Shown: one piece after another, positions 32,785 through 43,704 of the stretch
How the letters are laid out: each line of letters starts with the position of its first letter
Numbering within the stretch: the stretch's first letter is position 1
DNA from: Desmodesmus armatus
Taxonomy: Eukaryota > Chlorophyta > Chlorophyceae > Sphaeropleales > Scenedesmaceae
Length of the DNA: 64,000 nucleotides
Direction: 5' to 3'
Assembly (NCBI GenBank): GCA_007449985.2
Contig: VIIQ02000004.1
Location: forward strand, 496,001-560,000
The notes under the pieces: model-generated
Database searches by the model: none
The model's input: the letters and a program-made list of their open reading frames with translations, nothing else
What the model was told of the DNA's origin: nothing
Made by a program: the position numbers and the translations under genes

Positions 32785-35700
32785 GGGTGGGAACATGGCG
32801 CGTTCAGGCAGGCAGGCAGGCGGGTGGGAAGGCAGGCGGGCAGTCAGGCCAGCAGGTGGTGAAAACACAAGCAAAAGCGCTTGCTGTGCAAGGCAAATTG
32901 TAGTCCAGGGCACTGGATGCTGATAAATGCAAGCCGGACACGTCGGATGTCGCATGTCGAGCTTCACACATTGCTGACAGCTCAGGGCTGAAATGCCTAC
33001 CATGTCACCACAGTGTGACCAAGCACTCTGTGCTGACTCATTCTGGGCCTACTGGCGGCTGCTTGCTTTGATGCTCAGTGTGGACAAGGATGTACGAACT
33101 CGCACACGTGTCATATGCGCATTGAACAGGGGCGACCTTTTCTGTGCGCTTAGGACACATGTGCGTTCGTAAAGCCCCGGTTACATTGAGCGTCAAAACA
33201 AGCAGCCGCTGTATATGGTATGCGCAGTGGCTAAAAGTGAAGCTTGAACGCTCTTGTCAACCCATTAGAGCTCATGATGCCCACTATGCAGTGCTAGGTG
33301 CAGGACGGAACCCTGCCAGGTGGCGCAGGCTAAACCCTGCCAGGTCAAGCCTCTTGCTAACTCTCCATCAGACCTGATGGTACCACTGTGCAGTGCTAGG
33401 TGCAGGGCCGAACCTGCCATATGCTGCAGGGCTGAACCCCGCAGGTGAACCCTCCTGTTGACTGACCGTCAAAGCTCAAGATCATCTTGAGCACTTGAGT
33501 GGGCATGATGCCCACTGTGCAGTGCTAGGTGCAGGGCTGAACCCTGCTAGGCGGTGCAGGGCTCAATCCTGCCAACCTCCTGTTGACTCACCGTCACAGC
33601 TCATGATGCCCACTATGCAGTGCTAGGTGCAGGGCTGAACTCTGCCAGGTGCTGGAGGGCTGAACCCCGCCAGGTGGTGCAGGGCTAAACCCTGCCAGGG
33701 AGTCCGCCCCCCTGGTAAAACCCTATAAACCCTGCCGGATGCCTCCTGTTGACTCACCGTCAGAGCTCATAATGCCCAGGCTTGCCAGCACGAGCAGCAC
33801 GTAGCTTACTTCATCGGCCTTGTGCATCCAAGCCACAGGCAGCACCAACAGCAGCGCACCCCCAATGAACCAGGGCACAGCAATATGGTACCTGCAAATC
33901 CAGGCGCAAACATCAACATGTTGAAGTTATCCACCGCATGCATTGACGCATGCACACACATCATCAGCTTTCTCCTTGCAAGTTTCAGTCCCAGACGCCA
34001 GCAGGTTTACATTGTATGGACCCCATGTGACTCTTCACCTGGGAGGATGGCAGCACCAACAAAAGTTGGCATAAGCGGCTGGCACAAGGCAGCAATGCAC
34101 AGCGTGCAGCACAGCAGTTTGCTGAGTGACTGTCAGTGTACGTATCAAAAAGGTCCTGAAGCTGGCCTCACCTCCGCTCGTTGACCTTGTTTGAGTGCAG
34201 CGCATTGACAATGTGTGCCGCTACCCCCCCTACATAGGGTACAGCTGCCAGCAGCAGGATGCGTGTGTCGCTTGTGACGTGTTCGGACTCGAGTTCTGCT
34301 GACCTCTCTGCTGCAGGGACGTCCAACAGAGAGTGCACAATGAGTGGTACCCTGCAATCAGTGAACATGAGCAGTAGAGCGTCTGATGGGCCCTGGTGCA
34401 ATACCATACCAGTGGCTGACACAGTGTTCCAGGTTATCAAGAGTCACAGAACATGTGCTTGACACCGTGTGCGCCTAGCTGTAACAACCCATGGCGAGAA
34501 CCCATGCAAAGTGGTTACCTGAGTATGTAAAATGGCCGGTGGCCTGTCCGGCGAGTACCGACACCTATGCGCAAGATGGTCTAATGCCTTGCAACTAATG
34601 ACAACTGCATAGTAGTACAGTAGTAGCTGCAAGCATGCATGCGCATGGCTTGGTCAGGACGCATGTTCAGCGCCGGTCACCGCGGCAGTGGGGTTTGCCT
34701 GATTGTTGTGTGTGGCCAGCCGGTGGGAGTCAGCCCCCTGGTACCCCCCCCCCCCCACACACACAAAACCCTGCTCACCAGAAGATGAGGCCATTGAGTG
34801 TCAGCAGGTAGAGGAACCTCCAGAGGCTTGAGCACCACACCACCCTGTGGCTAGCAGCCGCCCCCATATCTGACAGCAGCTGAGACATACTTGGCTTCCC
34901 ATCCAGCCTACTCTGCCTCATACCAGCTGCCATAGCCTCACTACTGCTGCCGCGCTTGACCGTCACTCCAGTGACGCTCATTGCTGCCGCTGCTGCCGCC
35001 GGTACTGCTGAGCCGTCGTCACTGCTGCCGCTGGTGCTGCCACTGCTGCTCAGGTCAGAAGCGAAGACAGCGGTTTTAGGGGTGGTGGGGCAGGTGACAG
35101 GGGGTGTAGCGCTGGGTGGGATTGTGCCGTCAATGGCTGCCTGTAGGTGCTGCTGCTCTAGGGGGGTTAGCAGCTTGCTTTTGGAGACTTGGGAGGGCAG
35201 GAACATCCAGATGGCTATGCCCAGAAGTATCGCTGGGCATCCCTCAATGATGAACAGCCAGCGCCAACCTGCATGCAGTTGTGTGACAGAAGAATAGACC
35301 AATTCAGGGGCAAAAGCATGGCACAACATGGTGGTTGTGGCTGAGCATGTGCACAAGCGGCCTGTCCACTGGTTGCCAGTGTGGTCTTAAGGATGACAAA
35401 GTGGCATTGTGCACCGAAGGGACCACAATCGGAAGGATTGGACGCACGGCGCACTGCTGCAGTACAGTGCCAGCTGCACTGTGCTTGGAGATGTTGTACA
35501 GTTCTGGGTTTCATTCTGGGTGGTGTGGTGCCTCACTGCCGCATGCAGGTGCTGAGACTGAGTCGCTAGGGTGTGGTGCCCCGTGGAACAGCTGCCACAG
35601 CCCTGTCAACCATGGAAGGTGGTTTGGTGCCATACCTGACATGCCGGCTGCTCCATGCATTGCCAGCAAACCGGCAGCCAGGGGTGCTCCCAGGGCTTGA

Positions 35701-37361
35701 GCTGCTGTGATGCCTGGAGGCAGTACATGCAGCAGTACATGCGGTACAGGCAGCAGTACAGGCAGCAGTACAGGCAGCAGTGCAGGCAGCAGTGCAGGCA
35801 GCAGTACAGGCAGCAGAACAGGCAGCAGAACAGGCAGCAGTACAGATGGCAGTACAGGGCAGCGCATGGAGTGTAGGCAGTACAAGCGTAAGAGCATAAT
35901 GATGGGCAGAACAGGCGGCCTTTCCTTGCTTGCAGCTGCTCTCAGGGAACACATGACCATTCTGCTGACTGAGCAGATACTTTGTGCGAAAAGCGCCTAC
36001 CATCTGTAGATATTTTGCTTTCCACGTTTGTAGCAGCATCAGCTAACCCACCTGCCATGTAGAACGTTGTCGGCAGTGTAAGATGGTTGGCAGGGTACAT
36101 CCCTGAAAGGTATGCCCAGATGCCTGCAGGCACAAAAGCACATGGCCTTGCTCAAGCACAGACACACTACCCAGTAGATAAGTCGCTGAGACTGTGGCTT
36201 GCACACTCTGACTTTCAGTGTACCCTACACACTTAAAGATGCATCGCCAGCAAAACAGCTCCTGTTGCATGACGTGCCAGCTTCTGCTGCATTGTCGAGT
36301 CAAAGATAGCGCTGACATGGGCCACAGCTGCATGTTATCCTCCTACGGGGTGTTCAGGCTCAGCCTGATCCATGTAACAGTAACAGTAACAGTTATCAGT
36401 ATACACACTGTACACTCTTCACACCTCCCACCTGGCACAGTCCCTGCCTCTGCAATGCCCAGCAGGAACCGTACTGTCAGGAATGTGCTGGTGTTAGTGA
36501 CTGCCGCCATGCATGATGCCACCAGGCCCCAGCTAACAGCAATGCAGCCCAGCATCAGGGGACCTCCGAGATAGATGAACGACACATTGCTGGGGATCTG
36601 CATGGCAAGGTGAAAGTACGTGCTTCAGCTCAGGACTAATCCTACTATAACAACCTCATCAGTGCGCAAATAACAAGCAACCACCTCTGCTGCTGCTGTT
36701 GCGGTTGCTGCTGCTGCTTGCTGTAGGTCTGTAGGGGTGATGCGACCTTGCAGCCTGCTGTGGCTGCAGCGCATGGTAGCGTGCAGGCAGGTGGTACCAG
36801 CATCACTTTTGGTGTCACTGCTGCTGCCTGCAGTGTGCTGGCAGCTGTTAGGGTTTAGGGTTTAGGCACCTCCTGAGTAAAAAAGGGTGTAGCACCTCAC
36901 CTGGAAGAGGGAGTAAGAGATGAAGAAGATAGCTGCAGAGGCACAAGGTGGGCACATGTGGGTGTTGAGTTTCCGGCGTCTTGGTGGAAGACACACCCTA
37001 TATTTGGCCCACACAGCTGATTGACAGCTGCTGCTGACACATCACTGTTACCCTCTCCAAAGCGATTCATGTCATTGTCCCCATTCCGGACTAGGGGGAG
37101 AAGAGAGTGTGGTAGAGTTGGCACTGGTGACAGAGACAGATACCCAGTTCCCCACCACGAGATCACACCCTCTGCCCCCTGATTTATATAGGACCCAGCC
37201 TTACCACTGCCCAAACCGTAGTCCATAGCAGTCAAACCCAGCTCTTCGCTCATGCTGATGCTGGCAAATGACAGGTTGGCCCTGTCTAGGCTGGCGATGA
37301 TGCTGCAAAAACCAACAGTGAGTGGTAAGCATCGCTGCCAGAGGGCCTGCCTGCTCAGCAT
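32276..37361 (-). CDS. MFS transporter, anion:cation symporter / organic-acid type
   Basis: Nine exons join without frame conflict: 37205-37361, 36901-36932, 36432-36597, 36052-36123, 35636-35713, 34779-35268, 34172-34351, 33758-33891 and 32276-32655. They total 1,689 nt, or 562 residues plus stop, starting at ATG 37359-37361. Twelve-helix MFS signatures of the ACS family are present: SLDRANLSFAS after helix 1, AIFFISYSLFQ-IPSN, RFLLGIAEAGTVPG, GWRWLFIIEGCPA before helix 6, and a long Ser/Ala-rich cytoplasmic loop. The C-terminal half includes AVPYVGGVAAHIV and NMIANFGGFVGNYVIGAL. The family moves organic anions such as carboxylates, phosphate or vitamins across the plasma or organelle membrane; the substrate cannot be told from sequence. 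The acidic Gly-rich C-tail has no recognised domain. Confidence 0.85.
32681..32850. repeat. (GGCA)n tetranucleotide repeat in transporter intron 8
   Basis: About 40 units of GGCA/GGCG with interruptions lie in the intron between exons 33758-33891 and 32276-32655. It opens a spurious Gln/Ala/Gly/Arg frame on the plus strand. It is a simple microsatellite. Confidence 0.85.
33268..33780. repeat. Tandem repeat that includes copies of an exon 3' edge and splice donor
   Basis: Four imperfect units share GCAGTGCTAGGTGCAGG at about 33288, 33390, 33517 and 33616. They extend to the real end of transporter exon 8 (33758). The exon-edge sequence, read on the plus strand as CTGTTGACTCACCGTCA, recurs at 33577-33613 with the donor intact and at 33446-33482 with a changed donor. 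Confidence 0.7.
35730..35870. repeat. 12-bp minisatellite in transporter intron 4
   Basis: About eleven units of GGCAGCAGTACA with small variants lie in the intron between exons 36052-36123 and 35636-35713. It is non-coding and begins about 20 bp upstream of the exon 5 acceptor. Confidence 0.8.
36335..36395 (+). repeat. Dispersed short element with TGTAA box and hexamer tail (copy 2)
   Basis: The plus strand reads GTTCAGGCTCAGCCTGATC, then CATGTAACAG and (TAACAG)n. It matches the element at 29370-29440 across about 50 bases. Here it lies antisense in the transporter intron between exons 36432-36597 and 36052-36123. Confidence 0.5.
36848..36866 (+). repeat. Interstitial telomere-type repeat
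   Basis: TTAGGGTTTAGGGTTTAGG is 2.7 units of TTTAGGG, in a transporter intron just downstream (minus strand) of the exon at 36901-36932. Such short stretches can mark old break repair or chance. Confidence 0.6.
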
Positions 37362-37838
37362 TGCTGCACGACAAAGCAACCTCGTACCTGAACAACAAGG
37401 CAAATGGGCACAGCAGGCTGTTCAGCTTGCGACAGGCTCTTGCAACGATAGCATCGTGGTCATCAGCCTGCGTTGGTCCTGTTGATTCCATGTGAAGAGA
37501 GCTGAAAGCTGCAACAACGCTGCCACTATATCTGCCCATGAGTGCCTTTGTACAATGCCTGATTGTGTGTGCAGACGATATGGTGTCGACTTGCTTCCGA
37601 TACAGTAGAGCGCGCGGAATTGAGCCAGGCAATCACAATCCTTGTGAGGTACATTCAGCGCTCGAAACAAGCAACTTGACAGGGGACTTGTATGATGTGA
37701 TGCCACAATGAAGCAGTGTACATTGTTGCTTGGGTGAGTCACACCACGGTCACACTGATTACGTCTGAAGAAACATGCAAGCAAACCGTCAAGGATCCTT
37801 GTCTCCGGGGACATACTAACACACATTGACCTATACAA
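37362..37838. other. Spacer with presumed transporter promoter
   Basis: The stretch separates the transporter start codon from the 3' end of RRN3; both genes are on the minus strand. An upstream non-coding exon is possible. No TATA-like element stands out. Confidence 0.3.
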
Positions 37839-37843
37839 TTACA
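37839..37843 (-). terminator. TGTAA polyadenylation signal of RRN3
   Basis: TGTAA on the minus strand lies about 71 nt beyond the RRN3 stop codon, the position expected for the green-algal poly(A) signal. Confidence 0.55.
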
Positions 37844-37913
37844 ATTGAGCGACGATACTGTACAGAGGCAAATCACACACATAAAGCTCAAGCTTCAGTG
37901 AGCCGCAGTAAGC

Positions 37914-40900
37914 TCACTGCACCATGCCGCCAGCAACAGGGCCCTTCATGCCGTTGAGCTGGGCCTGCATGTTCTGCATGTAGCTGCCATCATACGGAGT
38001 GATAGACATAGGCATGGGCGAACCACCCAGCAGCGGAGATCCCCCCTGGCCAAACAAATGATCCGCAGACTCATAGCTGTGGCCCCCAACCAAGTAGCTC
38101 CCCAAGCCGTTGGACAGCATAGACGTTGCCATCATATCAGGTGGGGGTGAGGGACCCGACATACCAGCCATCGCCTGCTGCCGCGCTGCTGCAGCAAGCC
38201 CCACAGGCAGCAGCCCGTCTGCAGGGCGTACCCGCAGCCCCCTGCCGCAGCTGCTGCAGAGGGGTCCTCCTCCCCTTCGCTGTCGCTGCTGCTACTACTG
38301 CTGCCCTCGCTGCCGCTCTCAGACCCCACTGCTGCTGCCTCATCCCAATCCGCCTCATCCTCACTCGTTGTGTCATCATCACCCTCTTCCTCGTCCAAGG
38401 CTGCATCATCATCCCGCCCTGCGCCCCGCCCTCCCCGCTTGGCGCCCGCGGCATGCGGCTGCCCATGTGAGAAGCACGTGTAGCTGCTCGGCAGCTGCAG
38501 GTGCTTCGCACTGCGCTTCAGAAGGTACGGGTCAAACGGGAAGAACACCTCCAACGGCCGCAGCACACGCGGCTGCATCGCCCCGCCCTCGCCCCCACCG
38601 CCCTCACCCCCTCCGATGACGATGGCGGATGCAGCAGATGCGGCGGCAGCTAGCGCAGCTTGGTGCTGCGACACAGCTTCCAGCGCTGCGGCCTCCCACT
38701 CAGCATCTGCCAGCCCCAGCAGCAGCGCCTGGCGCACAAACTCTGCAGTCACAGCCTGGTGACATACGGCCAGCGGGGCGAGCGGGTGCGACAGCAGCGG
38801 CAGCACCTGCTGCCTCACCAGCGAGGCGACCGCCTGCCCCAGCTGCTGCTGCTCGTCACTGCTGCTTCCACCTGCCGCCTGCTGCTGGTGCTGCCCAGCA
38901 CCAAGCAGCGGCTGCATGTGGTAGCACAGAAGGTACAGCAATGCCTGCACCATGCCGTAAAACACCTGGTGCCGCTGTATGGCTGCCAGGGCTCCCGCGC
39001 TGCTGCTGCCTACCTGCCCCGCCCCTGCCGTGACCCCATTCAGCGGCCCCTGCCCCATGAGATCATTCAGCCCTGCCAGCAGCACCAGCGCCGCATCGCT
39101 GCTGCTGTGCTTGAGGCCGCTGCTGCTGCCGCCCTTGCCGCTGCCGACGCGGTGGAACCCCCCCTGCTGCTGCTGCTGCTGGTGCCGGTGCGCGGCCTGC
39201 AGGGCCGAGTCTGCATACTCCTGCGCAGCTGCCGTCAGCTTGTGTAGGACATCAACCACTAGGGGCTGCGGTGCAACTGCACAACGGGCGAGGAAGCTAG
39301 CAAGGTACGCTGCGCAGGCGCAGCGCGTGATCGCCGGCTGGCTCGCGTCCCGCAGCATGCTCATCAGGCACGCGCTGAAGCTGCTGCAGCAGCGCCCCGG
39401 GTCCTGGACCACCAGGAAGAACAGCAGGAACTGCGTGAACTTGCAGCGATGCGCGTGGATCAGCCGGCCCTCAAACACGCGCAGCATCGTCTGCCACACG
39501 CTGCCCAGCTGCCCTGCTGCCACGCGCCGCTGCAGGTGCTGCATGGTGAGCTCCATCATGCTGTCCAGCTTATCTGCAGTCACATCCACCGGGGCTTGTT
39601 AGGGCCCTTGCTGCCGTCGCTGGCAGCGGCAGCCAGCTGCTGCTGCCGCCGCGCGCCGTGCTGGCCTGCTGCTGCGAAGGCTGCTGGGTCGTGGAAGCCG
39701 TCGTGCAGCTGTGAGAGGTCCTGCTGGTGGTGCTGCTGGCTGTCGGGGTCTAGCTCCAGGTCAATGAGGCCCTCCAGGTCAAAGAGCTCGTCCTGCCCAT
39801 CATCAGACTCCTCGTGGTCATAGCCTGCATGAAACAGTTGAAGCAGTTAGTCAACAACCTCCTGTTCGGTAGGTAGCATGCATGAAGCAATGGTTGTGTT
39901 GTTCAACAAAAATGATTTTTTTTGAAAGCAGGGATGACAGGAGCTGATGGCACGGAGGTGTTGTGGCGACAAGGAGGGGGTGGCGGGCAAGGGAGTTGAA
40001 ACTTAGCAACACACATGAGCACCAATGCTTACACACAGATGGTTGGGGAGAACACAAGACACGCACGCCGGCGCGCAGCATTGTCCAAGCGACATGAGCG
40101 CAAAGGCATCTATAACCTGCTCTAGCAGTCTATGACCATGCTTGCAGGAACTGGAGATAAACTTTGCCCAGCCTGCATGGCTGACAGCACCAGGGAGGCT
40201 GCGCGGCTGCGCACTGTGTGAACGCCAGGGGGACACATGCGGGCAAAGTAAACGCACTGCAGCCCAGCTGCTGGTGGAACAACATGACAAGGTGAAGACA
40301 GCTGTGCAGTGTGCTAACAGATGCCGCGGCTGAAACACTGAAAAAATGCACTGATACAAGGTCACGTGCACCAGGCGGAGCTGCTGCGAGTCCAAAGTTC
40401 TGAGCTGCCCTTGCTCTGGGTGGCTGAGGCTGACCGCCCAGCGACTAACAGCAAAAATGTGTTTCGGCATATAAGCAGGGTGTCCAGGCCGACTATAGTG
40501 ACTAATCATACTGACCTTACGGACTGTGGCGGCAACGCCGCAGTCACGTACGCTAACGGGTGATCGCACGCTTGCATGGCAAGCAGAACGGGCGGCTCTC
40601 TACACGGGCTGGCGCACATGAGTGGTAGGTAGCATTAGCGCTTTCTGGGTGCTGCATCCAAACAACCCATGTTGTTGGCTTAGCCATTTCATGGCTCCAT
40701 GTGCATGGCGGGGGTCGCTGTACAGGACGCGCTGTCAGAACATCCCGTATATGCTGCTTCAGAACACGCTGCTGCCGCACGATTTGTGCAAGATGAGTCA
40801 GCTGCAATGAGTGCTGAATCTGCCGCGCAGATTGTCATGCTCCCAACTGTTGACATGCCATGGGCTGACTCTGTAATCCAACATTCAAAACGTTTGGCAA

Positions 40901-43356
40901 CAACACAGCACACAACTCATCAGGGCTAGGAGCCCCGGTATGCACACGTCGCAAGGCTTCATGGCAAGACAGTATGTTTATTTATTGCAGCACTGAAAAG
41001 GTAGTGGCATGTCATGTTCCTTTTGCTTGACGCCAATACAATGCTGTCTGTGTGCACATCATACAGTCATAGAGGTTTGGCTTGTAATGTTCATGGGCTC
41101 GTGATATTCATGGGGCCATGCGTGATTCCATACTGCCTTGCAGCAAGGGTGCTCTTGCGCAGCTAGGCACGTATCGTACGCTCTTGCACATGCTATGTGT
41201 AATGCGAGCGGCCCAGGCCGATGTTGGTGTTAGCGATATTGCATGCTTGGCGAGGGCACTTGCTAGTGTCCCAGCTGCCAGACAGTCTTGCCCTCGCCGA
41301 GCATGCAATACTGTCAACACCAACAGCATCGGCTTGGACCGCTGGGTGACACTTGACGACAAGCCACAGCGCCCATCCTGAACCTGAACCCCTACCTGTA
41401 GGTGCGTCGACGATATCCTCCCAGCGGATGTCAGCATCGATTGACAGCAGGTGCTCCACCAGCCCTCCCAGCAGCCCCTCACGCAGTGCTGGGCCCACCC
41501 TGCCCTCAGACAGGGCGATGAGGGCGCTGAGGTATAGGCACTGTGCTGACCTGTCCCGCAGCTTGTGCGGCATGTTCTGCACCAGCATCGGCAGCAGGCG
41601 CGTAGGCAGCGCCGGCACCAGCTGCACAGCCTGCATGGGCACGCGGTAGGCAGCCAGGCCGCAACGTTGCTTCCCTTGCGCAAGGGTGGATTGGTGTGAG
41701 CGATAGCATAGCCAGGTAGAGTGACACGTGTCCTGCAGGCGGATGCTGCACTACGCCATCAACTCATTGGATGCCTGGCCCACTTGACACCACTCTGGTC
41801 AACATACACCCAGCATACATATCTTTGTTGTATGGAGGTACCTACCTGCTCAATGGCCTCCACCACTGCTGCCTGCACCTCCTGTTCCTCTGCGGATGGC
41901 ACCCAGGGCTCTCCAGGCACGTCTGGCTGCACGGGTGTGCTGCCTGGGGGTGGCAGCAGGTTGAACAACAGCACCTGCGCAGACCAGGAAGAGGACCGTG
42001 ACACCAGGTTGACCACAGCATGTGTGGTTAGCACTGTCCTGCAGCCGCATGTGCCACGGATCCCTATGAGTCTTGCGCCCACTGCCGAGCTGCATGCAGT
42101 CTTGCATGGGGTTCACAACGTGTGCCAGCTGCTGTCGTTGCCTGTGCTGGCGCCCTGACATGCGGCCACCACCCACATTCCACCTGCCACTCAAGGAGGT
42201 GTGGAAGCATGTTGGAGGATGCGCTACTGCAGGGGGCACCTCCCCTCTCTCCTGACGCGTTTGCTGTGCTGGCTCTCCCTCCTGACGCGGTTGCTGTGCT
42301 GACAGCCCGCATCTGCTGCCCTAGCCGCCTGCAGGACAGCAGCTGCCCTCCTTATCCGTGTTGTACAGGTACCCACCTGCAGGCAGTTGCCAATGAATGT
42401 GCTGCTCGTTGCAATGAGCTCCACTGTAAGGTCCAGCACAGCACGACGCACAGCCTGCAGCAAGGCGGCAACGGACGGCATCACACACAGAGGCCCCAGC
42501 CTGATCAGCCCATGTTTGGTCAGCTGCAATACATTACGTAAAGCGAGCGCCTTGATCAGAACCAACACCCATGTGTGCTGCAAACACAAGCACTGGCCCT
42601 GATGCCTAACACTCATCACCAGTTGGTGAGCGGTGTGTGGGGTGTTGCGCACTGCAGGCATTTGCCATAGTGTCTGCTTGACATGCAGTGCTGAGCACAA
42701 GGCCTCCACACGCACATGATCAGGCTCAAGTGTGCGCAGCAAGCTCCTGCAAGGACACTGTAGGGACTCACCGCACTGCAGCCCCAGAGGCTGATGCTGA
42801 GCACTGTCGTCAGCACAGCGTCATGGGCACCCTCCTTGATGCTGCCTGCACAGTCCCGCAGCGCCTGCACCAGTGACACGAGGCTGAACTCTGCGACATC
42901 GTCATGGCCTGCCTCGAGCTTGCGACGCAGCGCCTGCAGCTCCTTGACAAAGCTGCAGGCAGGTGCAGATGCAGCACAGCAGCAGTGCAGTTGCCAGTGG
43001 CGAACAGGTGAAAGGGGGCTGTGAGGGGCTTCTTGGGGTCACAACACAACGTTGGGAGAGCTAAAGGGCGTCCAAGATCGTGCTCAGCAGGTTTAGCTGA
43101 CTGAGGGGCATCCAGCCTGCCGACAAATCCCCCACTAACCTTTGGTAGGGTGGTGACTGCGTTTCCCTGACTCTGCTTGCCAGGGCTGTCTGCACATACT
43201 GACGTAGCGCTTTTGCCTTGTTGAGTGAATCTGCATAAGATACCGCAGCCCATGAGACGCGATTTTGTGGGTTGGGCCAAAGCAGCAGCAGCATCGAGGC
43301 CCCTCACCCTTGTCGGCCAGTTTGGACGCGGACTTGTTCCTTTTCATGCTGGGCAT
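37914..43356 (-). CDS. RRN3: RRN3 / TIF-IA, RNA polymerase I initiation factor
   Basis: Eight exons are read: 43308-43356, 43140-43230, 42772-42952, 42377-42523, 41846-41974, 41396-41630, 38232-39824 and 37914-38097. Their phases close exactly (869 residues) if one base is added near 39596, where the frame changes between GSKGPNK and VDVTADKLDSMM. RRN3 bridges Pol I and the promoter factor SL1/core factor and is a growth-regulated target of TOR. Family hallmarks seen are FIGNCLQ-VLLFNLLPP, AVQLVPALPTRLLPMLVQNM with PHKLRDRSAQ, KFTQFLLFFLVVQDPG, ACAAYLASFLARC, FYGMVQALLYLLCYHM and PLEVFFPFDPYLLKRS. Gln/Ser/Asp-rich inserts are local additions. The last junction uses a donor at 38231 and an acceptor at 38098 that I chose for phase. 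The gene shares its upstream region with the FANCM-like gene. Confidence 0.88.
41207..41343. repeat. Imperfect hairpin (inverted repeat) in an RRN3 intron
   Basis: Arms 41207-41258 and 41289-41343 pair with few mismatches around a 30-nt loop; both carry ATTGCATGC or its near complement and GGCGAGGGCA. It lies in the 1.57-kb intron 39825-41395. The structure could be a small MITE or a small-RNA precursor. Confidence 0.65.
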
Positions 43357-43704
43357 ACTGGTGAATCAGAAAACGTACATTGCACTTGATCACAGGCTTC
43401 TTGAAGCAATGCTTGTAACAGCAGTCACTGCACGCTTCGGTATGAAATGGCAAAGGATAACAAAGGAAACAAACTGCAAAGACAACTGGGGAGAATGTGG
43501 CGAGTACAGGGTTGCACACCCGAGGCAAGGGCACAAGGATCAGGGCACAGCTGTTCAAAATCTTCATGTCCGTGTTTCAGATGGTGCACAGTCTCTTTGG
43601 TGATTCCGATGCTCATGTAGAGTAGTAGGCTAGGTGCCAGCCGCGCTTCAGCAGCAGCAGAGGAGCACAGCACACATATCACATGCTGTTGTGAGGGCAC
43701 CCAT
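43357..43704. promoter_or_regulatory. Shared head-to-head promoter region of RRN3 and the FANCM-like gene
   Basis: Only 348 bp separate the two start codons, which point away from each other. The stretch must hold both 5' UTRs and core promoters. No TATA box, INR or palindromic factor site can be assigned with confidence. The arrangement suggests, but does not show, co-regulation. Confidence 0.5.

Noticed and set aside
32544..32903. Gln/Ala/Gly/Arg-rich plus-strand open frame
   Set aside because: It is produced by the (GGCA)n repeat and overlaps a real transporter exon on the other strand.
40689..40929. Overlapping open frames on both strands in the large RRN3 intron
   Set aside because: Flanking RRN3 exons join in phase without them and no similarity to RRN3 or another family is seen.
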